Shown here piece after piece: positions 35,764 to 43,244 of a stretch of DNA of 64,000 nucleotides (the first letter of the stretch is position 1; each line of letters begins with the position of its first letter). Position numbers and translations under genes: made by a program. The stretch covers positions 1,360,657 to 1,424,656 of the forward strand of contig QCWG01000001.1 of the NCBI GenBank assembly GCA_003149575.1, given 5' to 3'. Source of the stretch: Altererythrobacter sp. XM-24bin4. Its GTDB lineage: Bacteria > Pseudomonadota > Alphaproteobacteria > Sphingomonadales > Sphingomonadaceae. Below the pieces are notes generated by a model. It was not told where the DNA came from, made no database searches, and saw only the letters and a list, made by a program, of their open reading frames with translations.

Positions 35764-35865
35764 ATAGCGAGCAGGGTGCGTTTGTGTCTTGTCGAAACAA
35801 TGCTGCCTCGTGAAGTGTTACGCTTTACAGTCCCGGCAACGCGACCAATTGGAAGGTATAGAATC

Positions 35866-36033
35866 GTGCTTGTTGCCATTGTCATTGCTTCTGCTGCACT
35901 CATGCTGTTTTTCTTGGTCGTCGCGATTGCGGGAAATCGGGCGCATGACCGACAACAAGTCGATCTGGAAAGGCGTCGTTCGGAGCAGGCGCAATCTGCC
36001 CGCGGCAACACGACACGAGCGAGCGACGACTGA
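35866..36033 (+). CDS. Possible small membrane protein
   Basis: A 55-codon frame from GTG 35866, with GGAAGG about nine bases upstream. The product would have one strong membrane helix (about 2-22) and a basic/polar Arg-, Gln-rich tail. The open frame continues upstream to 35758. No family recognised. It sits alone on the plus strand between the two PF10118 paralogues, followed 17 bases later by a dispersed repeat. Confidence 0.35.
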   Translation: MLVAIVIASAALMLFFLVVAIAGNRAHDRQQVDLERRRSEQAQSARGNTTRASDD

Positions 36034-36049
36034 GGAGAAAGCACGTTCC

Positions 36050-36082
36050 AATCCAACAGGATGGAACACTTGGAACACTGTC
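36050..36082 (+). repeat. 33-bp dispersed repeat, copy 1
   Basis: Matches 63943-63975 at 32 of 33 positions. It contains a tandem of TGGAACAC separated by one base, preceded by AATCCAACAGGA and followed by TGTC. It lies 17 bases after a small ORF; copy 2 lies 24 bases after the PNPOx-like gene, in the same orientation. Confidence 0.85.
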
Positions 36083-36323
36083 CTAAGAGAGAAACTCTCC
36101 TTGGGGAGAAGGGCGCTATTGCGAGCGGCTTGCAAGATGGATTGAGCCAAGATCATGCGCGCTTTTGAGCCAGATTTTCAGCGAGTAGGAAAGGGAGTTT
36201 TATGTCCGCTACTGGAAAGCGCTTTCAGCCTCGCCAAGGGCATGAATTGGGGCGGAAAGCGGATATCTGCATTTCCTAGCTTCATCTACATACAAAAAGG
36301 TCGGATTGGTCTAAGGCTCTCGC
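36083..36323. other. Gene-poor stretch with degenerate repeat pieces
   Basis: About 240 bases with no convincing gene; a 60-codon frame at 36155-36337 has no recognisable features. It includes a small hairpin (GAGAG-AAA-CTCTC), a fragment TGTCCGCT in inverse orientation near 36213, and copy A of the AGCGGA repeat family. Confidence 0.5.
36245..36270 (+). repeat. AGCGGA repeat family, copy A
   Basis: Reads AATTGGGGCGGAA then AGCGGA then TATCTGC. Similar, with one-base indels, to copies B and C. The shared pattern is ATTGGG-CG-AGCGGA-TC(T/C)G. Confidence 0.6.
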
Positions 36324-36563
36324 ATGCATTACAGTGAACGACGCCTCGGGATTGAGTACACAATCACCCGCCTAATCACGTTTTTGTTAGCGGTGGTCGC
36401 GGCTATTAGCACAAAGAGCTGGTTCGAGGATCTCAGCACAGAGTATGCTGGCGCGTTGTCAACGGCTGTGTTTTTCCTGCCTGGGCTATATGCCTTCTTC
36501 ACGATGAGAGTAGTCTATGCGTGGGCAAAGTGTGGCCACGAGCGAAGCAACGTCGAGGCATAG
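36324..36563 (+). CDS. Small two-helix membrane protein
   Basis: A 79-residue frame from ATG 36324, with AAGG nine bases upstream. Hydrophobic segments at about 14-29 and 45-66 suggest two membrane helices; the loop between them is acidic. No family recognised. Composition (few Gly/Ala codons ending in G/C) differs somewhat from the housekeeping neighbours, in line with an accessory gene. Confidence 0.45.
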   Translation: MHYSERRLGIEYTITRLITFLLAVVAAISTKSWFEDLSTEYAGALSTAVFFLPGLYAFFTMRVVYAWAKCGHERSNVEA

Positions 36564-36571
36564 GCATCCGC

Positions 36572-36597
36572 AATTGGGTCGCTAGCGGAAAGTCCGT
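36572..36597 (+). repeat. AGCGGA repeat family, copy B
   Basis: AATTGGGTCGCT then AGCGGA then AAGTCCGT. It lies just after the small membrane gene and about 100 bases before the lipoprotein gene; copy C lies on the other side of that gene, in the same orientation. Confidence 0.65.
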
Positions 36598-36694
36598 TTA
36601 TACATCACACCAGCAAAATAGCTGACTTAAATTCAATTTGGGGCCTTCATCCGAAGGTGCTAGCCTCTCACTTTCCAAAAAGGAGGATAGATTG

Positions 36695-37096
36695 ATGAAG
36701 AAATTTCTTACCATTTCCTGCGTCGTGGCTCTTGCTTCTTGCGGAAGTCCGGAAGTCGCTGAAGAGCCAGTTGCGGTTGCCGAAACGGAAGATGCAGCAG
36801 AGATCATGTCGCTGAATGAGACAACCTGGACATTCACTCAGGACGGCATGGAAATCCTTGAGACCATAGACGCAAGCGGAAATTATATCGCTAACGCGGG
36901 CGAGGAGCACTATGACCACGGCACCTACGAATTGGTGGATGGGAAGCAGTGCTTTACCAGCGCCATGAACGATGAGGGTCAGGTTTGCTGGGCCACACCT
37001 GCTGAGATTGCAATTGGCGAAAGCATCGACATTACAAGCGACCAGGGCGATGAACTCACTGTCACGCGAGTCGAGTATCAGCCGCTGACAATGTAA
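36695..37096 (+). CDS. Small lipoprotein of unknown function
   Basis: A 133-residue protein from ATG 36695, with AAGGAGG nine bases upstream. A short signal peptide ends in the lipobox LASC (Cys16). The mature part is acidic (AEEPVAVAETEDAAEI) and then beta-rich with two Cys (KQCFTS, QVCWA) that may pair. No family recognised; similar short lipoproteins occur in Erythrobacteraceae. Flanked by two direct copies of the AGCGGA repeat and closed by a good terminator, so it looks like a self-contained cassette. Confidence 0.75.
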   Translation: MKKFLTISCVVALASCGSPEVAEEPVAVAETEDAAEIMSLNETTWTFTQDGMEILETIDASGNYIANAGEEHYDHGTYELVDGKQCFTSAMNDEGQVCWATPAEIAIGESIDITSDQGDELTVTRVEYQPLTM

Positions 37097-37121
37097 TTCT
37101 GATCGAAAGATTCTGTTAGGA

Positions 37122-37159
37122 GGCTGCACCTTGCGCATTGCGGAAGTGCAGCCCCTTTT
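37122..37159 (+). terminator. Terminator of the small lipoprotein gene
   Basis: Perfect 8-base arms GGCTGCAC and GTGCAGCC followed by CCTTTT, 26 bases after the stop codon. Confidence 0.75.
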
Positions 37160-37241
37160 GGGCTGGTTCTATAGCACTGAATCTGCTCGTCAAACGGTCG
37201 GTAGCTGAGCGAGCAGCGAGGTTGAAAATGCAAATGCCCGC

Positions 37242-37267
37242 AGATTGGGCGTTAGCGGAATGTCTGC
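37242..37267 (+). repeat. AGCGGA repeat family, copy C
   Basis: AGATTGGGCGTT then AGCGGA then ATGTCTGC. Direct copy of B, 670 bases downstream, seven bases before the stop codon end of PF10118 paralogue 2. Confidence 0.65.
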
Positions 37268-37273
37268 TACCAA

Positions 37274-38191
37274 TTACTCCGCCGGCATAACCGCATCGGC
37301 ATAGGGGCTTTCCGTTTTGCCGATCAACGCGCGGTCATCGTGGTCCCATGGGTGGAAGCGCGGCGTCAGGATTGCTGCCCATTCGAAGAACATCCGGCGC
37401 ATCATGCCCGGCTTCCACCACAGGAAGGCATAGAGCTTGCGCTTCGCCTGTTTGTGGGTGAAGCCGTCCTCCTCCAGCAGGCCAATGGCATCGTGGATGC
37501 GGTTGCCGAAGTACTTCTTCGTGATCAATGCGGCAACCAGTGCGCGGGTCTTGTAGCGTTTCCACGCGCTCCAATCGCTGGTCGCGTGCAACCACACGTC
37601 ATAGACCAGGCCCTTGTGCTCAATCTCTTCGGTTGCGTGCCAGCGCCAGATATCGGCAGCGACCGGGTTGGCGCCCTCAAGATAGCGCGGATCGGAAAGC
37701 AGATGCCGGCTGATGATCGCCGCGAAATGTTCCAGCGCGATAGTGATCGCGAGGTTGAATTCCTTGGGGCGACCCTCGGTCAGCTCCAGCATCGCACGGA
37801 TGCCCTGATCGATACTTTCGACATTATAGCCGTGATCGGAAACCAACCGGTTGAATGCGACATGTTCGCGGGTGTGGTTGATTTCCTGTGTAGTAAACGC
37901 CTTGATCTCGCGCGCCAGCTTCGGCGGCAAATCTTCTCGGAAATCTCGCAAGGTTTCGATGAAGAAGGCCTCGCCGCGCGGCAGGCTGGCTGAAACAGAA
38001 TTGTACCAGGCCGTCGCCACCGGATCATTGGAGTGCCAATGGCGCGGGACCATTGCCTTGCGGTCAAACCGCCGGTCACGCACGATCAACTCATGCTCAG
38101 CCGGGGTCGCGCTGCCGCGGGCGGTGATGGGTTCATCGCTGCTCTTGCTGGTTACATCAGAGCGCTCTAAATCGTTGATTTGGTCGGTCAT
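37274..38191 (-). CDS. PF10118-type metal-dependent hydrolase, paralogue 2 (ferritin-like motif pattern)
   Basis: A 305-residue paralogue of the protein encoded at 34798-35712, similar along its whole length. The same putative ligand pattern is conserved: Glu74/Glu79, Glu103-x2-His106 (QEINHTREH), Glu154 (ALEHFA) and Glu189-x2-His192 (WHATEEIEHKG); it also keeps the C-terminal FHPWDHDDRALIG. No Shine-Dalgarno is seen before ATG 38191. It is divergent from a TetR gene with only 31 bases between start codons, so regulation by that protein is likely. Confidence 0.82.
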   Translation of the reverse strand: MTDQINDLERSDVTSKSSDEPITARGSATPAEHELIVRDRRFDRKAMVPRHWHSNDPVATAWYNSVSASLPRGEAFFIETLRDFREDLPPKLAREIKAFTTQEINHTREHVAFNRLVSDHGYNVESIDQGIRAMLELTEGRPKEFNLAITIALEHFAAIISRHLLSDPRYLEGANPVAADIWRWHATEEIEHKGLVYDVWLHATSDWSAWKRYKTRALVAALITKKYFGNRIHDAIGLLEEDGFTHKQAKRKLYAFLWWKPGMMRRMFFEWAAILTPRFHPWDHDDRALIGKTESPYADAVMPAE

Positions 38192-38195
38192 GGTT

Positions 38196-38216
38196 TTAAG
38201 AATCTATTAGGCTTAA
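38196..38216. promoter_or_regulatory. Inverted repeat between paralogue 2 and tetR
   Basis: TTAAG-N11-CTTAA fills most of the 31-base gap between the divergent start codons. Its centre reads CTATTA (TAATAG on the other strand), placed so that it could act as a -10 element in either direction with only about six bases of leader. A candidate TetR operator with overlapping, near-leaderless promoters; inference. Confidence 0.4.
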
Positions 38217-38222
38217 CAAATA

Positions 38223-38822
38223 ATGACAAGTCGCAAACGGTTAACACCCGAAGAATCAAGAAGTTCCGCCCTCGAGGCAGCGCGGGCTTTACTTATTGAA
38301 ACAGGGCCTCAGTCCGTCACTCTGAAGGCGGTTTCGGCACGTATCGGGCGCACGCATGCAAACTTGCTGCACCATTTTGGGTCAGCTTCGGGACTACAAA
38401 AGGAGCTTGCGCGGCACCTGGCAGAGACCGTTTGCGAGACCATCAAGGAAGCGGTCACTGCGCATCGGGCTGGGCTTGGTAGCCCGCGCGAGGTGGTTGA
38501 CCTGGCTTTCGATGCTTTCGACAAAGAGGGTGCCGGGGCGCTGGCCAGTTGGATGATCCTGACCGGTAATGAGGATGCATTGAGCCCGATTGTTGAGACA
38601 ATCCACCAGCTGGTGGACGAGATCGCGCCAGAAGAGGCGGATCATGACGGCAATGCGACCAGTTTTCATGTCGAAACGCTTGCATTGGTCCTGATGGCAA
38701 TGGGGGATGCACTGATCGGGTCGGCCCTCGCGAAATCGCTGGGCCTTCCCGAAACAGCGGCGCGTGATCGCGCTCAATTAATGCTTGAACGCTCACTCGG
38801 ACCGATCAACCAACAGGCTTGA
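38223..38822 (+). CDS. TetR family transcriptional regulator
   Basis: A 199-residue repressor-type protein. The N-terminal HTH spans about 15-62 (ALEAARALLIETGPQSVTLKAVSARIGRTHANLLHHFGSASGLQ), and the rest is an all-helical ligand-binding domain with no clue to the ligand. It is divergent from PF10118 paralogue 2 by 31 bases, so that gene is its most likely target. Convergent with ygfZ, overlapping by 17 bases. Confidence 0.9.
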   Translation: MTSRKRLTPEESRSSALEAARALLIETGPQSVTLKAVSARIGRTHANLLHHFGSASGLQKELARHLAETVCETIKEAVTAHRAGLGSPREVVDLAFDAFDKEGAGALASWMILTGNEDALSPIVETIHQLVDEIAPEEADHDGNATSFHVETLALVLMAMGDALIGSALAKSLGLPETAARDRAQLMLERSLGPINQQA

Positions 38823-39543
38823 TGGCCTCCCGCATCCAGTCGGGCGTCTTCGCGGGGTTGATATCGCTGACGCGTAGATGGTCGATGGCCAAGCCGAGGT
38901 CGGGATAGGCCACCTTCCGGCGCTTTTCATCTGATGTGTCGAGCGGGACTACAATCAGCCGCCGGTTGACCTTCTGTCGCCAGTTCATGCGGGCGGTGTT
39001 TTCCTGACCGATGTAACAGCCCTTGTCGAAGCTAACACCATTCAGTTCGACCGCATTGGTTTCCAGCCACAGGACATCGCCAAGTTCAGCCCGACCCTCG
39101 GCCACGCCTAGCGAAAGGCGATGTGCGAGCCATGCCGTGTCAGCTGGCGCCTCGCCATCGGTTGCAGTTGCGAGCCAGCGATACCCTAGCTCTGGCAGGC
39201 GGGGGTCTGGTACCGCTCCTTCGTGTGCTTCTTTGCCCCAATGGACCGCAAGACTGTGATCGCAGGCAATGTCGATCTTGCGGCGCAAGCGGTAGAGCGA
39301 GAGGCGTTTGGCGAGATCTTCAGCCACAGCCGCTTCACAATCGAGCAGGATGTTGTCGCCGTCCGCCCAGACCAGAAAGTCGAACATCGCCTTGCCTTGC
39401 GCGGACAGCAGCGCAGCATATACGGGCAAATCCGCGCTAACATCATTGGTGACGAGCCCTTGCAGGAATGCGCGCACATTCTCGCTCTCATCCTGTGCAG
39501 TCAAGCGAATCACGGCGCGGCTTGAAAGGCGGGTTGCGGTCAC
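38806..39543 (-). CDS. ygfZ: Folate-binding YgfZ/GcvT-like protein
   Basis: Tetrahydrofolate-binding protein needed for some Fe-S enzymes. KGCYIGQE with its Cys is the YgfZ signature. Start GTG 39543 overlaps the stop of the ATP-grasp gene as GTGA and has AGGA upstream; the alternative TTG 39564 would overlap it by 25 bases. 245 residues, shorter than E. coli YgfZ (about 326) but usual for alphaproteobacteria. Confidence 0.9.
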   Translation of the reverse strand: MTATRLSSRAVIRLTAQDESENVRAFLQGLVTNDVSADLPVYAALLSAQGKAMFDFLVWADGDNILLDCEAAVAEDLAKRLSLYRLRRKIDIACDHSLAVHWGKEAHEGAVPDPRLPELGYRWLATATDGEAPADTAWLAHRLSLGVAEGRAELGDVLWLETNAVELNGVSFDKGCYIGQENTARMNWRQKVNRRLIVVPLDTSDEKRRKVAYPDLGLAIDHLRVSDINPAKTPDWMREAIKPVG

Positions 39544-40427
39544 TTGATCTCTATCCTTTTGCAAATCGCTTTCGCGAGGCGCGGACCCAGCTCGGGCCCC
39601 TGTTCGGGATAGAGATAGGGTTCGATCAGCTCCGCTTCCATAAGCAGCAGTTCATTTCCGTTGCCGCGCACCATGTCGATCCGGGCATAAAGCGGGGTTT
39701 CGAACGGGATCGCATCGACCACAGCCTGCGCCGCCGCGAGATCGGCCCCGTCAGGTGAAACCGCCTCCTCCGTTCCGCCATAAAGCGACTGTACGCGGTA
39801 ATCGCCTTCCGCCGGGCGCTTGCACAAGGCGTGGCTGAATTGCCCGTCGACGAACAGGAAGCTGTACTCGCCTTCACTGGCGATTTGCGGCAGGTACGGC
39901 TGCAGCATCGCAGGGTGAAGCATATGCCAATCTGGCTGGATCTGACCCGTATGGTGGATCGTTTGTCCTTCTGCGCCTGCGCCCACCTGCCGTTTGGCGA
40001 CAACCGTCTTGCAGTGGAAAGCGCGCATCGCCGCATCAATGTCGGCAGCGCTGGTTTTTTCTATCCAGAGGGTAGGGATTGTCGCAATCCCGCGCGCTTC
40101 CAGATCGCGCAGATAGGTCTTGCGCGCGTTCCAGCGCACGGTCGCGGCTGAATTGCAGACTATGATGCCGGCCGCTTCAAGCGCGTCCAGCTTGGCAAGG
40201 AATGCCGCCTCGTCATCCTGATAGTCCCACGGCGTTCCGACGAGCACCAGATCATAGCTGTCAAAGGCCTCGATCGGGTCTCTCCAGTCCACCTCTGTCA
40301 GTGTCCCGCCCAATTTCTCGATCTCCGGACGGATAGCGTCGACCTGCAGATCGTGCTCATAGGCGTCTTCGCGACGGCGGGGCGATCCGGGCATTGTGCC
40401 GGGGCAAACAAGAAATCCGATTTTCAT
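39540..40427 (-). CDS. ATP-grasp domain protein
   Basis: A 295-residue protein with an N-terminal pre-ATP-grasp fold (MKIGFLVCPG; LVGTPWDYQDD) and an ATP-grasp domain: TVVAKRQVGAGAEG is the phosphate-binding Lys/Gly loop, LQPYLPQIASEGEYSFLFVDG the hinge with base-binding residues, and LLLMEAELIEPYLYP the Mg2+-binding Glu. It resembles glutathione-synthase/RimK-like ligases, which join an acid and an amine using ATP. Substrates are unknown. Co-translated with ygfZ and divergent from pyrC. Confidence 0.82.
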   Translation of the reverse strand: MKIGFLVCPGTMPGSPRRREDAYEHDLQVDAIRPEIEKLGGTLTEVDWRDPIEAFDSYDLVLVGTPWDYQDDEAAFLAKLDALEAAGIIVCNSAATVRWNARKTYLRDLEARGIATIPTLWIEKTSAADIDAAMRAFHCKTVVAKRQVGAGAEGQTIHHTGQIQPDWHMLHPAMLQPYLPQIASEGEYSFLFVDGQFSHALCKRPAEGDYRVQSLYGGTEEAVSPDGADLAAAQAVVDAIPFETPLYARIDMVRGNGNELLLMEAELIEPYLYPEQGPELGPRLAKAICKRIEIK

Positions 40428-40495
40428 ACTGGCTCACTTAGGGATGAAGATAGCGGCTGGAAAGATACCGCGCACAGCATTAGAGGCTGCAGTCG

Positions 40496-41533
40496 ATGAC
40501 TGACACGCTGACGATCCGCCGCCCCGATGACTGGCACCTGCATTTCCGCGATGGCGATATGATGCGTGATGTCGTGCCCTATACTGCGCGCCAGTTTGCG
40601 CGCGCGATCGTGATGCCGAATCTCACGCCGCCTGTGACGACCGCTGAACTGGGCGCGGCCTATCGTGAGCGGATTATGTCCGCTGTGCCGGACGGAGTAA
40701 CTTTCACACCGTTGATGACGTGTTACCTCACCGACAATACCAATCCTGATGACCTGGCACGCGGGCACGCAGAAGGGGTGTTCACGGCGGCCAAGCTTTA
40801 CCCGGCCGGCGCAACCACCAATTCGGACAATGGCGTGACGGACGTGCGCAAGCTCGATCCCGTGCTTGCCCGGATGGAAGCCCATGGCATTGTCCTGTGC
40901 GTGCATGGCGAAGTGACCGATCACGATATCGACGTTTTCGATCGCGAAGCGGAATTCATCGAGCGGCATTTGCGCCGGATCACGAGCGAGTTTCCCAAGT
41001 TGAAGATAGTGTTCGAGCACATCACCACCAGCGATGCAGTGAACTTTGTGCTTGATTGCGGCCCCAATGTAGGCGCCACGATTACGCCGCAGCATTTGCA
41101 CATCAACCGCAATGCCATGCTGGTGGGCGGGATTCAGCCACATAATTACTGTCTGCCGGTGGCCAAGCGTGAAACACACCGGCTGGCGCTGCGCAAAGCG
41201 GCAACCAGCGGGAATGCGAAGTTCTTCCTTGGCACCGATAGCGCCCCGCACGAACGCCATACCAAGGAATCTGCCTGTGGCTGTGCGGGCATTTTCAATG
41301 CACCGTTTGCGCTGGAAAGTTATCTTCAGGTGTTTGAAGAGGAAGGCGCACTCGACAAATTCGAAGCCTTTGCCTCGCTCAATGGACCGGCGTTTTACGG
41401 CCTGCCAGCGAATGAAGATACCATAACGCTGGAACGCGTGGACGTGTCCGTTCCTGATGAATTGAAGGCGGGTGGCAGCGTGATCGTGCCGTTTCACGCC
41501 GGACAAAGGCTTGGCTGGCGGATTGTCGATTAA
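40496..41533 (+). CDS. pyrC: Dihydroorotase, class II
   Basis: Cyclises N-carbamoyl-aspartate to dihydroorotate. The 345 residues match the E. coli-type enzyme: DDWHLHFRDG (His14, His16 bind Zn2+), AAKLYPAGATTNS (Lys near 101, carboxylated), CVHGEV and FEHITT (Zn2+-binding His), and LGTDSAPH (catalytic Asp). Complements pyrE at 19282-19860 in the same pathway. Convergent with rarD, overlapping by four bases. Confidence 0.97.
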   Translation: MTDTLTIRRPDDWHLHFRDGDMMRDVVPYTARQFARAIVMPNLTPPVTTAELGAAYRERIMSAVPDGVTFTPLMTCYLTDNTNPDDLARGHAEGVFTAAKLYPAGATTNSDNGVTDVRKLDPVLARMEAHGIVLCVHGEVTDHDIDVFDREAEFIERHLRRITSEFPKLKIVFEHITTSDAVNFVLDCGPNVGATITPQHLHINRNAMLVGGIQPHNYCLPVAKRETHRLALRKAATSGNAKFFLGTDSAPHERHTKESACGCAGIFNAPFALESYLQVFEEEGALDKFEAFASLNGPAFYGLPANEDTITLERVDVSVPDELKAGGSVIVPFHAGQRLGWRIVD

Positions 41534-42450
41534 GCAGGTTTGGCTTTGCGGCCGCGCTGGACAAGGTCCCACACAAAGATTGCGATTGCGGTCCAGATAA
41601 AGGCAAAGCTCGCCAGCTGTGCCGGCAGCAGGGGACGGTCGAATACCGTCAGCCCCAGGATGAACACGATTGATGGCGCCAGAAACTGGATGAAGCCGAG
41701 CGTGGAATAATCCATCCGCTTTGCCGCCACCGCGAACATCAACAACGGAACTGCGGTAAATACGCCGCCCAGCACAATCGCAAGGCTCAGATAAATGTCT
41801 TGCCCGAATGATGATCCACCCGGTCCAGCGGCATACCACATGGCAATTCCGGCAGATAGGGGCAGTAACAGGGCGCTTTCGATTGTCAGCCCCGGCAGCG
41901 ACCCCACGGCAACCTGTTTGCGCAGCAAGCCATAGGTGCCAAAGCTCAGGGCCAGCGTTAAGCTGATCCAAAGGGTAGTGAGCGCACCTGCCAGCAAGAC
42001 TGCAACGCCGGCGCCGGCCAGCGCCACTGCGATCCATTGTCGCCTGGAGAGCTTTTCTCCCAACAGCATCGTTCCCAACAGCACATTAACCAGCGGGTTG
42101 ATGTAATATCCAAGGCTCGCTGCAAAGATTTCTCCGGTCTGGACCGCCCACACATAGACGAACCAATTAGTGGCAATCAGGATAGAGCTGGCAAGCAATA
42201 TCAACATGGCGCGCCGGTTAAACAGCGCGGCCTTCAGCTCCGGAATCTGTTTGCGAAACAATACAATCAGCAAACAGAAGGGCAGGGTCCAGATTATCCG
42301 CCATCCAACGAATTCGATTGGCGGCACGCTTTGAACCAAAATAAGATACAGCGGCAAGAAGCCCCAGATCAGATAGGCGCCCAGCGCCGCAGGAAGGCCC
42401 GATGGCTTGCTGCCAGCCTGACTGTCTGCTTGAGGTACTGGAGTGCGCAC
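41530..42450 (-). CDS. rarD: EamA family transporter RarD
   Basis: Inner-membrane drug/metabolite-type transporter of 306 residues with about ten helices. GAYLIWGFLPLYLILVQSVPPIEFVGWRIIW is the RarD opening; NPLVNVLLGTMLLGEKLSRRQWIAVALA closes the first EamA repeat. Start is GTG. Substrate unknown; the name comes from chloramphenicol sensitivity in Pseudomonas. Confidence 0.92.
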   Translation of the reverse strand: MRTPVPQADSQAGSKPSGLPAALGAYLIWGFLPLYLILVQSVPPIEFVGWRIIWTLPFCLLIVLFRKQIPELKAALFNRRAMLILLASSILIATNWFVYVWAVQTGEIFAASLGYYINPLVNVLLGTMLLGEKLSRRQWIAVALAGAGVAVLLAGALTTLWISLTLALSFGTYGLLRKQVAVGSLPGLTIESALLLPLSAGIAMWYAAGPGGSSFGQDIYLSLAIVLGGVFTAVPLLMFAVAAKRMDYSTLGFIQFLAPSIVFILGLTVFDRPLLPAQLASFAFIWTAIAIFVWDLVQRGRKAKPA

Positions 42451-42555
42451 CAGCGGCCCCTAGGCCTGCCGTGCCACACCTGCAAGCAACGATTTATCCG
42501 ATGATTTCGCACGGCCTGTCGCTGTTTTCCAATTCTGACACCTCTGTTGCAAATT

Positions 42556-42583
42556 GTTCAGGTTAAGAGACCTAAACCTGAAC
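42556..42583. promoter_or_regulatory. 28-bp inverted repeat upstream of glycine-zipper gene
   Basis: Perfect 9-base arms GTTCAGGTT and AACCTGAAC around a 10-base centre, in the rarD/glycine-zipper divergent gap, 70 bases before ATG 42653. No T-run. Could be an operator for either gene or a leader hairpin. Confidence 0.5.
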
Positions 42584-42652
42584 ACATCGAATCGCGGTGT
42601 TTTCATCAGCCCCCGCAACAGCAAGCACTCGATGAGAGCAGGAGTTGGAAGA

Positions 42653-43120
42653 ATGACTGTTAAGACTGGAAAGAAATTCACCCCTATCGCCGCGGACGGA
42701 ATGGCGTTTGCTGTCTCGGCACCAACGCAAGCGGCTGATGTTCCTTCTGCTGCCCCACTCGCGTCATCGCAATACGCCCATGTCGAAGTGCTGGGTGAGA
42801 CGACGGCCGAGCATAAGCGCAAGCGCCACCCGCATCATGCGCGCGGCCATGCCTATGGCCATCGCAATCACTACGATGATCGCGGCTATTATGGCGAGCT
42901 TGTCTATCGCGATACGCGCATCTGGCGTGGCCGTGACGGCAGTTACTACTGCCGCAAGGAAAATGGCACGACAGGACTGCTGATCGGTGCCGGCGTTGGC
43001 GCACTGGCTGTCAACGAGCTGGCGGGCCGCGGTGACCGGACTTTTGGGACGTTGCTTGGTGCGGTAGGCGGCGCGTTGCTTGGCCGTGAAATCGATCGCA
43101 GCAATTCGCGTTGTCGCTAA
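42653..43120 (+). CDS. Glycine-zipper envelope protein, His/Arg-rich
   Basis: A 155-residue protein from ATG 42653 (AGGAG upstream). An atypical N-terminal export-like segment (about 14-28, AFAVSAPTQAA) precedes a His/Arg/Tyr-rich linker (HHARGHAYGHRNHYDDRGYY). YRDTRIWRGRDGSYYCRKENGTTGLLIGAGVGALAVNELAG plus LLGAVGGALLGREID form a two-helix glycine zipper (2TM Gly-zipper family), probably in the outer membrane. Function in stress or envelope stability is a guess. The alternative start ATG 42632 cannot be excluded. Confidence 0.75.
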   Translation: MTVKTGKKFTPIAADGMAFAVSAPTQAADVPSAAPLASSQYAHVEVLGETTAEHKRKRHPHHARGHAYGHRNHYDDRGYYGELVYRDTRIWRGRDGSYYCRKENGTTGLLIGAGVGALAVNELAGRGDRTFGTLLGAVGGALLGREIDRSNSRCR

Positions 43121-43190
43121 TTCGATGACGTAATCATAAGCTTGGGCCGCTTCCACCAAGTGGCTCCGGCGCGGCAACCACCATGCCGCG

Positions 43191-43226
43191 GAAAACGCTC
43201 TCTCGCTTCGGCATGGGGGCGTTTTC
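43191..43226. terminator. Shared terminator of glycine-zipper gene and astD
   Basis: Arms GAAAACGC and GCGTTTTC with an inner GC-rich loop; the A/T-rich ends make it usable in both directions between two convergent genes. Confidence 0.65.
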
Positions 43227-43244
43227 TATATTTGTAACAACGAG

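Noticed and set aside
40424..42037. A 537-codon minus-strand frame opposite pyrC
   Set aside because: It covers pyrC, which has intact catalytic motifs, and part of rarD in another frame; the translation has no domain pattern.
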